In this document: piece after piece, positions 1 to 6,207 of the stretch
Layout of the letters: every line of letters begins with the position of its first letter
Position numbering within the stretch: the first letter of the stretch is position 1
Assembly (NCBI GenBank): GCA_009923895.1
Contig: RFSP01000037.1
Span: forward strand, 1 to 11,401
Source: Betaproteobacteria bacterium
GTDB taxonomy: Bacteria > Pseudomonadota > Gammaproteobacteria > Burkholderiales > Burkholderiaceae_C
Direction: 5' to 3'
Length of the DNA stretch: 11,401 bases
Position numbers and translations under genes: made by a program
Notes under the pieces: generated by a model
Databases searched by the model: none
Told to the model about the DNA's origin: nothing
Seen by the model: the letters and a program-made list of their open reading frames with translations, nothing else

Positions 1-86
1 GTGACTTGCGCGAACTGCCCTCGCCCAACGAGGATGCCGTCGCCGCCGTGGGCGCCGAGGCCTCATCCACCGCGGTCTTGCCCTGA
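1..86 (+). CDS. C-terminal end of an unidentified protein (partial, 5' end outside window)
   Basis: Reading from base 3, the frame is open to a TGA at 84-86 and encodes about 27 residues ending in ...STAVLP. The tail is rich in Ala, Val, Glu and Ser and looks like a disordered C-terminus. The two other forward frames read less convincingly: one gives a Pro/Arg-rich string and the other begins with a stop codon. No domain can be recognised in so short a piece, so no function is proposed. The gene points toward the minus-strand ugp operon, which makes the following intergenic region a convergent 3'-3' junction. The frame choice rests on composition alone. Confidence 0.4.
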   Translation, partial: DLRELPSPNEDAVAAVGAEASSTAVLP

Positions 87-123
87 CCCACTCAGTGAGG
101 TCGCCCCGGGTGGCTATTGACCC

Positions 124-296
124 GTCATTGCGAATCCCAAAGGGGCGTAGGGTTCCCCGCGTCATTGCACGCCCCGAAGAGGCTGAAGGTTCCAGCCGTC
201 ATTGCGAGCCCCGAAGGGGCGCGGCAATCTACGGGATTGCTTCGCCGCGCCCGCAATGACGGCTCTGCGCGTCACGCAGGCAAGGATTGCAATGAC
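124..296. repeat. Cluster of GTCATTGCGAG-type repeat half-units with 37-base period
   Basis: GTCATTGC occurs at 124, 161 and 198, exactly 37 bases apart each time. Each copy is followed by a related, diverging block of the form CCC(C)GAAG(G)GGC. The third copy continues into a right half (235-260) that ends in the inverted sequence GCAATGAC. A degraded extra right half, GATTGCAATGAC, lies at 285-296. The family resembles the dispersed palindromic intergenic repeats starting GTCATTGCGAG that are common in many bacterial genomes. Here it sits between two convergent genes, the usual setting for such elements. It has no coding potential. Confidence 0.75.
198..260. repeat. Intact palindromic repeat element (REP/MITE-like)
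   Basis: This 63-base unit has perfect 9-base terminal inverted repeats, GTCATTGCG at 198-206 and CGCAATGAC at 252-260. Inside it are a GCCCC-GAA-GGGGC hairpin at 208-220 and a second inverted pair, GCAATC at 224-229 and GATTGC at 235-240. The RNA from either strand could fold into a branched stem. There is no U-run, so it is not a classical intrinsic terminator, although it could protect 3' ends or slow polymerase between the convergent transcripts. It encodes no transposase. If mobile, it would depend on an enzyme supplied elsewhere in the genome. Confidence 0.7.
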
Positions 297-344
297 TGGT
301 AGGCACGCCAGGACGGGTCTGTTGGGATCGGCGCAGGCCTCGCC

Positions 345-1127
345 TCAATTGGGTTGCTTCAGGTCCTGCACACAACGAAATCCAATGTAGACCACGCGCG
401 TGTCTCGGGGCTTGGTGGCCACATCGAGCTCGCGTTGGCGATCGGGGCCATACCACCATGAAGCGCCCCTTGTGATGCGCTCAGAACCATCGCCAGAGTC
501 GACCCACTCCCAGACATTGCCTCCCATGTCAAAGAGCCCGTTGACGCCTGCAGGTGTGGTCATCACTTCCACGTGCCCGACCCCTCGGTCTAAAGCACCC
601 TGGGGTGCTCGACCGACATACGGTCCGCAGCCGGACAGGCAGTGGCTGCGTTGCGCCGACACCCCGTTGGGATAGAGGTAGCGTTGACCTTTGATGAAGC
701 CTGCGGGGGCAGAGGGCCGCTGCTCCAGGTAGGCCGCACGAACCCATTCCTCATCCCGAGGCAAACGCTTGCCTGCGTACTGACAGATTTGCTGCGCTTC
801 GTCAAAGGTCAAGTGGACGGCGGGCTCTTCATCTTTGGCAGCTCCACCATAGGGGGTTTTCCAGGTCCATCCCTTCTTTTGAACCCATCCGGCTTCATAG
901 ACGTATCCACCCCCCTCGCGCTCTGCACGGCTGACAAAGCCTTGTCGCTGGGCCAAGTGTCTGACTTGACCAATCGTCACCTCGTGCACGTCCCACATCA
1001 GGCCATGCACGAGGACTTGGGTACCCAACGCAGGGCGTTCGCTGGAAGCGATGACGGCGCTCGAGAGAATACTGACGATGCCAAGCACTGACCATCGAAA
1101 GATCGCGCGGTGCAGCGAGCCCATCAT
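345..1127 (-). CDS. Secreted SUMF1/FGE-sulfatase-domain protein lacking the catalytic cysteines
   Basis: The 260-residue product begins with a signal-peptide-like segment: a basic start, a hydrophobic stretch at about residues 12-27, and possible cleavage near VIA-SS. The mature part carries marks of the formylglycine-generating-enzyme fold: DVHEVT (46-51), RLPRDEEW (121-128), NGLFDMGGNVWEWV (196-209), RGASWW (220-225) and IGFRCV (248-253). True FGEs have a motif of the form RGGSxLCxxxxC. Here the two cysteine positions appear to be Tyr226 and Gln231, so formylglycine formation is not expected. Remaining cysteines are at 115, 163, 167 and 252, and 163/167 could form a disulfide. It starts 13 bases after the ugpQ stop without a clear Shine-Dalgarno, and is probably the last gene of the ugp operon. 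Its role is unknown; periplasmic binding or scaffolding is a guess. The fold call is firm, the function is open. Confidence 0.85.
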   Translation of the reverse strand: MMGSLHRAIFRWSVLGIVSILSSAVIASSERPALGTQVLVHGLMWDVHEVTIGQVRHLAQRQGFVSRAEREGGGYVYEAGWVQKKGWTWKTPYGGAAKDEEPAVHLTFDEAQQICQYAGKRLPRDEEWVRAAYLEQRPSAPAGFIKGQRYLYPNGVSAQRSHCLSGCGPYVGRAPQGALDRGVGHVEVMTTPAGVNGLFDMGGNVWEWVDSGDGSERITRGASWWYGPDRQRELDVATKPRDTRVVYIGFRCVQDLKQPN

Positions 1128-1140
1128 GGTACGGCAGGTA

Positions 1141-1875
1141 TCACGCGGGAGGAAATTTATCCACCGCGTCTGTCACGATGCCGTCAATACCCAACCCGAT
1201 GAGCCACTGCGCCACAGAAGGGTCGTTGACGGTGTAGACGAGTCCGCGCAGGCCTGCGGCATGGAGCTTGGACAACAGCTCGGCGTTCATGAGGTTGTAG
1301 TGGGTGACGACGGCCGCACACTCAAGCGCCTGAGCGACGTTGAACCAGCCGTCCCAGAGGGTGTCTAGCAGCAGGCCGCGTGGAATGTGCGGGGCGGTTT
1401 CGCGCGCGCCTTGCAGGGCCTCGGGTCTGAATGAAGTGAACAATGGCGGAATTGGGGCATCGGCCCACAGCCGCATCACCTCTTGTCCCACGACTTGCCC
1501 GGTTTGCAACTCCAAGCCTGGGGTGGGCTTGATTTCGAGGTCGAGCAAGAAGCCGTTGCGTTGCAGGTAGGAGGACACCGCTTCCAGGGTGGGCATGGGT
1601 TCGCCGGCATAGGCGCGGCTGTGCCAGCCACCCGCGTCGAGTCGGGACAGCTCTGACCACGTCTTGTCGCCGGCTTTGCCTTGGCCTGCGGTGGTGCGGT
1701 CCAAGGTCGCGTCGTGCAACAAAAATGGCATGCCGTCGGCACTCAATTTGACGTCGCATTCAAAGGCGCGGTAGCCGTGTTGTGCCCCCACCCGAAAAGC
1801 GGCCAAGGTGTTTTCAGGGGCCAGCTTGCCAGCCCCACGATGGGCAATCCACAAAGGGTAGGGCCAGGGCTTCAT
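1141..1875 (-). CDS. ugpQ: Cytoplasmic glycerophosphodiester phosphodiesterase
   Basis: The 244-residue protein hydrolyses glycerophosphodiesters to sn-glycerol-3-phosphate and an alcohol. It has the GDPD-family pattern: HRGA at 12-15 (catalytic His12), PENT at 20-23, Glu39 and Asp41 in FECD, LHD at 53-55 with the second catalytic His54, and LEIKP at 113-117 with Glu114 and Lys116. A C-terminal VNDPS...GIDGIVTDAVDKF segment is also typical. There is no signal peptide, so it is the intracellular UgpQ type, not periplasmic GlpQ, and its length is close to that of E. coli UgpQ. It begins 21 bases after the ugpC stop. It would process diesters brought in by the transporter encoded upstream. Confidence 0.93.
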   Translation of the reverse strand: MKPWPYPLWIAHRGAGKLAPENTLAAFRVGAQHGYRAFECDVKLSADGMPFLLHDATLDRTTAGQGKAGDKTWSELSRLDAGGWHSRAYAGEPMPTLEAVSSYLQRNGFLLDLEIKPTPGLELQTGQVVGQEVMRLWADAPIPPLFTSFRPEALQGARETAPHIPRGLLLDTLWDGWFNVAQALECAAVVTHYNLMNAELLSKLHAAGLRGLVYTVNDPSVAQWLIGLGIDGIVTDAVDKFPPA

Positions 1876-1896
1876 GTGAGCAGGATCTCGACCGCT

Positions 1897-2964
1897 TCAA
1901 CCATTGACCCGCGCGCCGGTGGCCGGATCGAACCAATGCAAGTGCTCCAAGGGGACGTGGAGCCGGCAGGTGTCTCCTGCGCGCGGGGCGATGTCGGTGC
2001 TTTCCATGCGCAAGGTGAAAGGCGCGGTGCCGATGTGACCGTAGACCAGGCGCTCGGCCCCCAGCATTTCCAAGACCTCGACCTGCATGACCCAGCTGCC
2101 ATCGGGCGTGGGCTTGATGTGCTCCGGGCGGATGCCCAGCTGCAGCGGGCCGCTGCGAGGGGCCTCCACGGGCAGGTCAAGTGTGACGCCACCCGCCTCA
2201 AACCGGCGACCTTGCGCCTGTCCTGACAGGAGGTTCATGGGAGGCGAGCCGATAAAGCCGGCCACAAAGGTGGAGGCGGGTTGGCCATACACCTGCTCGG
2301 GTGTACCGATCTGTTCGATGCGGCCCGCATTCATGACGATCATGCGTTGAGCAAGCGTCATGGCCTCGACCTGGTCGTGTGTGACGAAAAGCGAGGTCAC
2401 CCCCAGATCACGGTGCAGCTTTTGAATTTCGAGCCGGGTTTGTGCGCGAAGCTTTGCATCCAGGTTGGACAGGGGCTCGTCGAACAAGAAGACCTGAGGC
2501 TGACGCACGATGGCACGTCCCATGGCCACGCGTTGGCGTTGCCCCCCCGACAGCTGCCGAGGCGTGCGTTGCAACAACGCTCCCAACTCCAAAATGCCGG
2601 CGGCCTTTTGCACGCGCCGTTCAATTTCGTCCTTGGGGACCTTGGCGATCTTCAGGCCGTAGGCCATGTTGTCGTAGACCGTCATGTGCGGATACAGGGC
2701 GTAGTTTTGAAACACCATGGCGATGTCTCGCGCCGCAGGCTCCAATTCGTTGACCCGTCTTCCTGAGATGAAGATGTCTCCCGCGGTGACCTCTTCCAAG
2801 CCGGCCACCATGCGCAGCAAGGTGCTTTTTCCACACCCCGAGGGTCCGACGATGACGATGAATTCGCCGTCAGCGATTTCGGCGCTGACACCGTGTATGA
2901 CCTTGTTGCCTTTGGCACCTTGGCCGTAGGTCTTTTCGACCTGCTGCAATGTGATCGATCCCAT
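1897..2964 (-). CDS. ugpC: sn-glycerol-3-phosphate ABC transporter, ATP-binding subunit
   Basis: The 355-residue ATPase drives import through the UgpA-UgpE channel and acts as a dimer on the inner face of the membrane. Visible motifs are Walker A GPSGCGKST (40-48), Q-loop Gln86, signature LSGGQ (138-142), Walker B VFLFDE (158-163), D-loop SNLD (166-169) and switch His196. After about residue 235 comes the regulatory TOBE/OB-type extension of the MalK/UgpC (CUT1) group, including LGIRPEHI. Its ATP-binding half alone would not separate UgpC from MalK; the neighbouring ugp genes decide the name. AAGGA at 2970-2974 lies 5 bases before the ATG, and the gap from the ugpE stop is 21 bases. Confidence 0.95.
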   Translation of the reverse strand: MGSITLQQVEKTYGQGAKGNKVIHGVSAEIADGEFIVIVGPSGCGKSTLLRMVAGLEEVTAGDIFISGRRVNELEPAARDIAMVFQNYALYPHMTVYDNMAYGLKIAKVPKDEIERRVQKAAGILELGALLQRTPRQLSGGQRQRVAMGRAIVRQPQVFLFDEPLSNLDAKLRAQTRLEIQKLHRDLGVTSLFVTHDQVEAMTLAQRMIVMNAGRIEQIGTPEQVYGQPASTFVAGFIGSPPMNLLSGQAQGRRFEAGGVTLDLPVEAPRSGPLQLGIRPEHIKPTPDGSWVMQVEVLEMLGAERLVYGHIGTAPFTLRMESTDIAPRAGDTCRLHVPLEHLHWFDPATGARVNG

Positions 2965-2985
2965 GACTGTCCTTGCTTCTCAGCC

Positions 2986-3837
2986 TTACTTTTCGCTGTC
3001 CACCAGGCCTTTGATGAACCACTTTTGCATCAGCATCACCACCATCGCTGGCGGCACCATGGCGAGCATGGCAGTGGCCATCACCAGATTCCATTGCTGG
3101 GCGGCGTCGCCGCCGCTGATCATGCGTTTGATGCCAATCACCACCGGGTACATCGATTCGTCGGTGGTCACGAGCAGCGGCCAAAGGTATTGATTCCAGC
3201 CGTAAATGAATTGAATGACAAACAGCGCCGCAATGCTCGTGCCCGACAAAGGCACCAACACATCTTTGAAAAAGCGCATCGGCCCTGCGCCGTCGACCCT
3301 TGCGGCTTCCACCAGCTCATCGGGCACGGTCATGAAAAACTGGCGAAACAAGAAAGTGGCTGTGGCCGATGCAATGAGCGGAATGGTCAGGCCCGCATAG
3401 CTGTTGAGCAGATGCAAGTCGGAGACCACCTGATAGGTCGGAAATATCCGCACCTCCACCGGCAGCATGAGGGTGATGAAGATGGCCCAAAAGCAAAACA
3501 TCCGCAAGGGAAAGCGGAAATAGACGATGGCAAAGGCCGAAAGCAGCGAGATCACGATCTTGCCCAGCGAAATGACCAAGGCCGAGACCAGGCTGACCGT
3601 CATCATCGACGCCACGGCCGCACGGGCCCCCGGACCGTGTTCGCTGCCGGTGAGCACCGCCAGGTAGTTCTGCACCATGCGCGATCCAGGCAGCAGCGGC
3701 ATGGGGGCCTGCACAATCTCTTGGGCGGAGTGTGTGGAGGCCACAAAGGTCAAATACACCGGAAAGGCCACAATGGCCACGCCGATCAACAGCACCGTGT
3801 GAGAGATGAAAGTGAGCCAGGGGCGTCGTTCAACCAT
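2986..3837 (-). CDS. ugpE: sn-glycerol-3-phosphate ABC transporter, permease subunit E
   Basis: This inner-membrane permease has about six predicted hydrophobic segments and the coupling-loop motif EAARVDGAGP (177-186), which docks on UgpC. The stretch FITLMLPVEVRIFPT and the C-terminus GLVDSEK closely match E. coli UgpE as I recall it. The frame extends upstream to a TTG at 3876, which would add 13 residues and overlap ugpA. I chose the ATG at 3837 because MVERRPWLTFISHT aligns with the E. coli start MIENRPWLTIFSHT, giving 283 residues against about 281, and because it leaves a 13-base gap after ugpA. The Shine-Dalgarno before this ATG is weak. Confidence 0.93.
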   Translation of the reverse strand: MVERRPWLTFISHTVLLIGVAIVAFPVYLTFVASTHSAQEIVQAPMPLLPGSRMVQNYLAVLTGSEHGPGARAAVASMMTVSLVSALVISLGKIVISLLSAFAIVYFRFPLRMFCFWAIFITLMLPVEVRIFPTYQVVSDLHLLNSYAGLTIPLIASATATFLFRQFFMTVPDELVEAARVDGAGPMRFFKDVLVPLSGTSIAALFVIQFIYGWNQYLWPLLVTTDESMYPVVIGIKRMISGGDAAQQWNLVMATAMLAMVPPAMVVMLMQKWFIKGLVDSEK

Positions 3838-3850
3838 GGGATTGCTGCCG

Positions 3851-4738
3851 TCAGTAATTGACGCGCTTTTCAACAAAGCGAAACTGCACCACGGTCAGCG
3901 CAACGACTATGACCATGAGCACCACCGACTGGGCGGCTGAGCCACCCAGATCCAGGGCCTTGAACCCGTCGTAATACACCTTGTAAACCAGGATCGCGGT
4001 GTCCTTGCCGGGCCCGCCCTCGGTGGCCGAGTCAATGATGCCAAAGGTGTCAAAGAAGGCGTAAACAATGTTGATGACCAACAAAAAGAAGGTGGTGGGT
4101 GACAACAGCGGAAACACAATGGTCCAAAAGCGCCGCCAAGGGCCAGCGCCATCGATGGCTGCCGCTTCAATGAGTGACTTGGGGATGGATTGCAGACCGG
4201 CCAGGAAGAACAAGAAGTTGTAGGAAATTTGCTTCCACACGGCCGCCATGACGATGAGGGTCATGGCCTGCTGGCTGTTGAGCAGATGATTCCAATCGAC
4301 CCCCATTTTCCGAAGCCCGTAAGACACCACCCCAATGCTGGGCGCAAACATGAAGAGCCACAAGACGCCCGCCACCGCGGGTGCGACCGCGTAAGGCCAA
4401 ATCAACAAGGTCTTGTAAGCCAATGCGCCTTTGATGATGCGGTCTGCAAAGACCGCCAGCAATAAAGACACCGATATGCCCAAAGTGGCCACCAACAGGC
4501 TAAACACCGCCGTCGTTTTGAACGACGCCAAATAGGTGGCGTCAGCAAACAGACGGCGGAAGTTGTCCAGCCCCACCCATTCGGTGCTGGTGCCAAACGC
4601 GTCTTGCTGCTGCAGCGATTGCAGCAACGCCTGGCCGGCCGGCCAGAAAAAGAAGACGCCGATGATGGCCAACTGGGGTGCCATCAGCACCCAGGGCAAC
4701 CACCGGCTCTGGAACCAGACGCGCTTTTCTGCGGCCAA
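3851..4738 (-). CDS. ugpA: sn-glycerol-3-phosphate ABC transporter, permease subunit A
   Basis: The 295-residue integral membrane subunit pairs with UgpE to form the import channel. It starts SRWLPWVLMAPQL (11-23) and has a hydrophobic first helix, PYAVAPAVAGVLW (115-127), WKQISYNFLFF (168-178) and the ATPase-docking loop EAAAIDGAGP (191-200). These closely follow E. coli UgpA as recalled, including the C-terminal SAAQSVVLM and VQFRFVE segments. The start is TTG, 6 bases after the ugpB stop, with AAGGG about 10 bases upstream inside the end of ugpB. The next in-frame Met (residue 19) would remove the conserved SRWLP start, so TTG is preferred. The rare start and short spacing suggest translation coupled to ugpB. 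Confidence 0.93.
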   Translation of the reverse strand: MAAEKRVWFQSRWLPWVLMAPQLAIIGVFFFWPAGQALLQSLQQQDAFGTSTEWVGLDNFRRLFADATYLASFKTTAVFSLLVATLGISVSLLLAVFADRIIKGALAYKTLLIWPYAVAPAVAGVLWLFMFAPSIGVVSYGLRKMGVDWNHLLNSQQAMTLIVMAAVWKQISYNFLFFLAGLQSIPKSLIEAAAIDGAGPWRRFWTIVFPLLSPTTFFLLVINIVYAFFDTFGIIDSATEGGPGKDTAILVYKVYYDGFKALDLGGSAAQSVVLMVIVVALTVVQFRFVEKRVNY

Positions 4739-4744
4739 GACAGG

Positions 4745-6055
4745 TCAGCCCTTGTTGGCCTTTTCAAAGCGCTCCAGCTGCTCGTTGCCACGCTGCACAG
4801 CGGCATCCAAGCCTTCTTTGGGAGACTTTTTACCGGCCCAAATTTGCTCCATTTCTTCGTCGATGATGGTGCGAATTTGTACAAAGTTGCCCAGACGGAT
4901 ACCGCGAGACTTGTCAGTGACCTTGCGCACCATTTGCGTCACGGCCACGTCGGTGCCCGGGTTCTTCTTGTAAAAACCGCTGTCCTCAGTGACTTTGAAA
5001 GAGGCCATGGTGATGGGCAGATAGCCGGTGCGCTGGTGGCTCGCGGCCTGTACCTCAGGGCTGGAGAGGTAGTTGAAGAAGGCGGCCACGCCTTTGTACT
5101 CTTCTGCCTTGCGGCCAGACATGACCCACAGACTCGCTCCGCCAATGACCGTGTTCTGAGGTGCGCCAGTCACGTCGGGGTAGTAAGGCAAGGGTGCGAT
5201 GCCGTAGGCGAACTTGGCATTGGCCTTCACGCTGCCATACAAGCCCGAGGAGCCTGTGTACATGGCGCACTCCCCAGACGGGAAGGTGGCGTCCGGCGTG
5301 TTGTTGCGGCCCTTGTAGACAAAGAGGCCCTGTTTGGCCATGTTGGCCAGGTTTTCAATGTGACGCACGTGCAGCGGCGTGTTGAAGGCCAGGCGTGTGT
5401 CCAGCCCGCCAAAGCCATTGCGCTTGGTGGCAAATTCAACGTTGTGCCAGGCGGAGAAGCTTTCCAACTGGGTCCAACTCTGCCAGCTGGTGGTAAACGG
5501 GCACTTGTGGCCCGCGGCTTTGAGCTTGGCGGCGGCCAGGGCCACCTCGGGCCAAGTGGCGGGCGCCTTTTCGGCGTCGATGCCTGCGGCCTTGAAGGCA
5601 TCTTTGTTGTAGTAGAAAACCGTGGTGGAGCTGTTGAAGGGCAGGCTCATCATCTGGCCGTTGGGGGCGGTGTAATAGCCCGAAACAGCACTGATGTAGG
5701 CGTTGGGATCAAACTTCAGGCCTGAGGCCTTCATGACCTCGGCCACTGGCTTGACGGCCCCTTTGCTGGCCATCATGGTGGCCGTGCCCACCTCAAAAAC
5801 TTGCAGGATGTGAGGCGCATTGCCGGCGCGGAAGGCGGCAATGGCGGCCGTCATGGACTCGGGGTAGCTGCCCTTGAAGGTGGTGACCACCTTGTAGTCT
5901 TTTTGCTTGGCATTGAAGTCTTTGGCCAGGTCATTGACCCACTCACCCAGCGCACCCCCCATGGAATGCCACCATTGGATTTCCACCTGGGCATGAGCGG
6001 GCAGCGATACCACCACGGCGGCAGCGGCGGCGAGCAATCCGAGTTTGATTTTCAT
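4745..6055 (-). CDS. ugpB: sn-glycerol-3-phosphate periplasmic binding protein
   Basis: The 436-residue extracellular solute-binding protein (family 1 type) captures glycerol-3-phosphate, and in E. coli also glycerophosphocholine, and delivers it to UgpAE. A clear signal peptide has Lys2/Lys4, a poly-Ala/Val core and an AHA cleavage site after residue 22. The mature part opens with VEIQWWHSMGG and contains GQMMSLPFNSSTTVFYYNKDAF, SWQSWTQLESFSAWH and GYLPIT, all characteristic of UgpB. Length is near the E. coli protein (about 438). GGAGA at 6062-6066 sits 6 bases before the ATG, the clearest ribosome binding site in the operon. It is the first gene of the minus-strand unit, and its promoter should lie in the 152-base divergent gap. 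Confidence 0.95.
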   Translation of the reverse strand: MKIKLGLLAAAAAVVVSLPAHAQVEIQWWHSMGGALGEWVNDLAKDFNAKQKDYKVVTTFKGSYPESMTAAIAAFRAGNAPHILQVFEVGTATMMASKGAVKPVAEVMKASGLKFDPNAYISAVSGYYTAPNGQMMSLPFNSSTTVFYYNKDAFKAAGIDAEKAPATWPEVALAAAKLKAAGHKCPFTTSWQSWTQLESFSAWHNVEFATKRNGFGGLDTRLAFNTPLHVRHIENLANMAKQGLFVYKGRNNTPDATFPSGECAMYTGSSGLYGSVKANAKFAYGIAPLPYYPDVTGAPQNTVIGGASLWVMSGRKAEEYKGVAAFFNYLSSPEVQAASHQRTGYLPITMASFKVTEDSGFYKKNPGTDVAVTQMVRKVTDKSRGIRLGNFVQIRTIIDEEMEQIWAGKKSPKEGLDAAVQRGNEQLERFEKANKG

Positions 6056-6207
6056 GAAACGTCTCCGTGTTGACCTTGGAAAAATAGATTCTTGGAGGTC
6101 GACTTTCAGCCGAGAACCGACCCCCTGATGCAGCCCGCAAGGATACGGCCACTTTTTGACAGTGGAATTGCTGCACTGCGGTACGATATCGGGTTGCGCG
6201 CCAGCCT
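6056..6207. promoter_or_regulatory. Divergent control region between ugpB and the oxidoreductase gene
   Basis: This 152-base gap must hold the control signals for the leftward ugp operon and probably those for the rightward oxidoreductase-DUF971-ubiE unit. Toward ugpB, a weak box pair is CTGAAA (6104-6109, minus strand) with TCTATT (6083-6088), but the 15-base spacer is short. A full Pho box, two CTGTCA repeats 11 bases apart, is not present. Only one CTGTCA half-site is seen, at 6157-6162 on the minus strand. PhoB control, known for E. coli ugp, is therefore not supported by this sequence. Confidence 0.55.
6149..6187 (+). promoter_or_regulatory. Candidate promoter with overlapping inverted repeats
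   Basis: A perfect TTGACA (-35 type) lies at 6156-6161. The best -10 candidate is TACGAT at 6182-6187, but the 20-base spacer is longer than the preferred 17. Two short inverted repeats overlap it: CCACT (6149-6153) with AGTGG (6161-6165), and CAGTG (6160-6164) with CACTG (6174-6178). These could be a repressor or activator site affecting both directions. A start from this promoter would give a leader of only about 14 bases before the ATG at 6208, which has no clear Shine-Dalgarno. Confidence 0.35.

Noticed and set aside
124..296. CRISPR-like array suggested by the regular 37-base spacing
   Set aside because: There are only three units, the repeated part is about 8 to 20 bases and the rest is related rather than unique spacer, and there are no cas genes. 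The units form a palindromic repeat element.
3838..3876. Upstream TTG start extending UgpE by 13 residues
   Set aside because: The extra residues overlap ugpA and have no counterpart in the recalled E. coli protein, whereas the ATG at 3837 aligns with its start.
4604..5725. Plus-strand open frame (373 codons) opposite ugpB and ugpA
   Set aside because: It is a mirror frame of well-identified transporter genes and has no domain evidence.
6147..6171. Pho box for the ugp operon
   Set aside because: One CTGTCA is present on the minus strand, but the position 11 bases on reads TGGCCG, so the tandem pair required for PhoB binding is missing.
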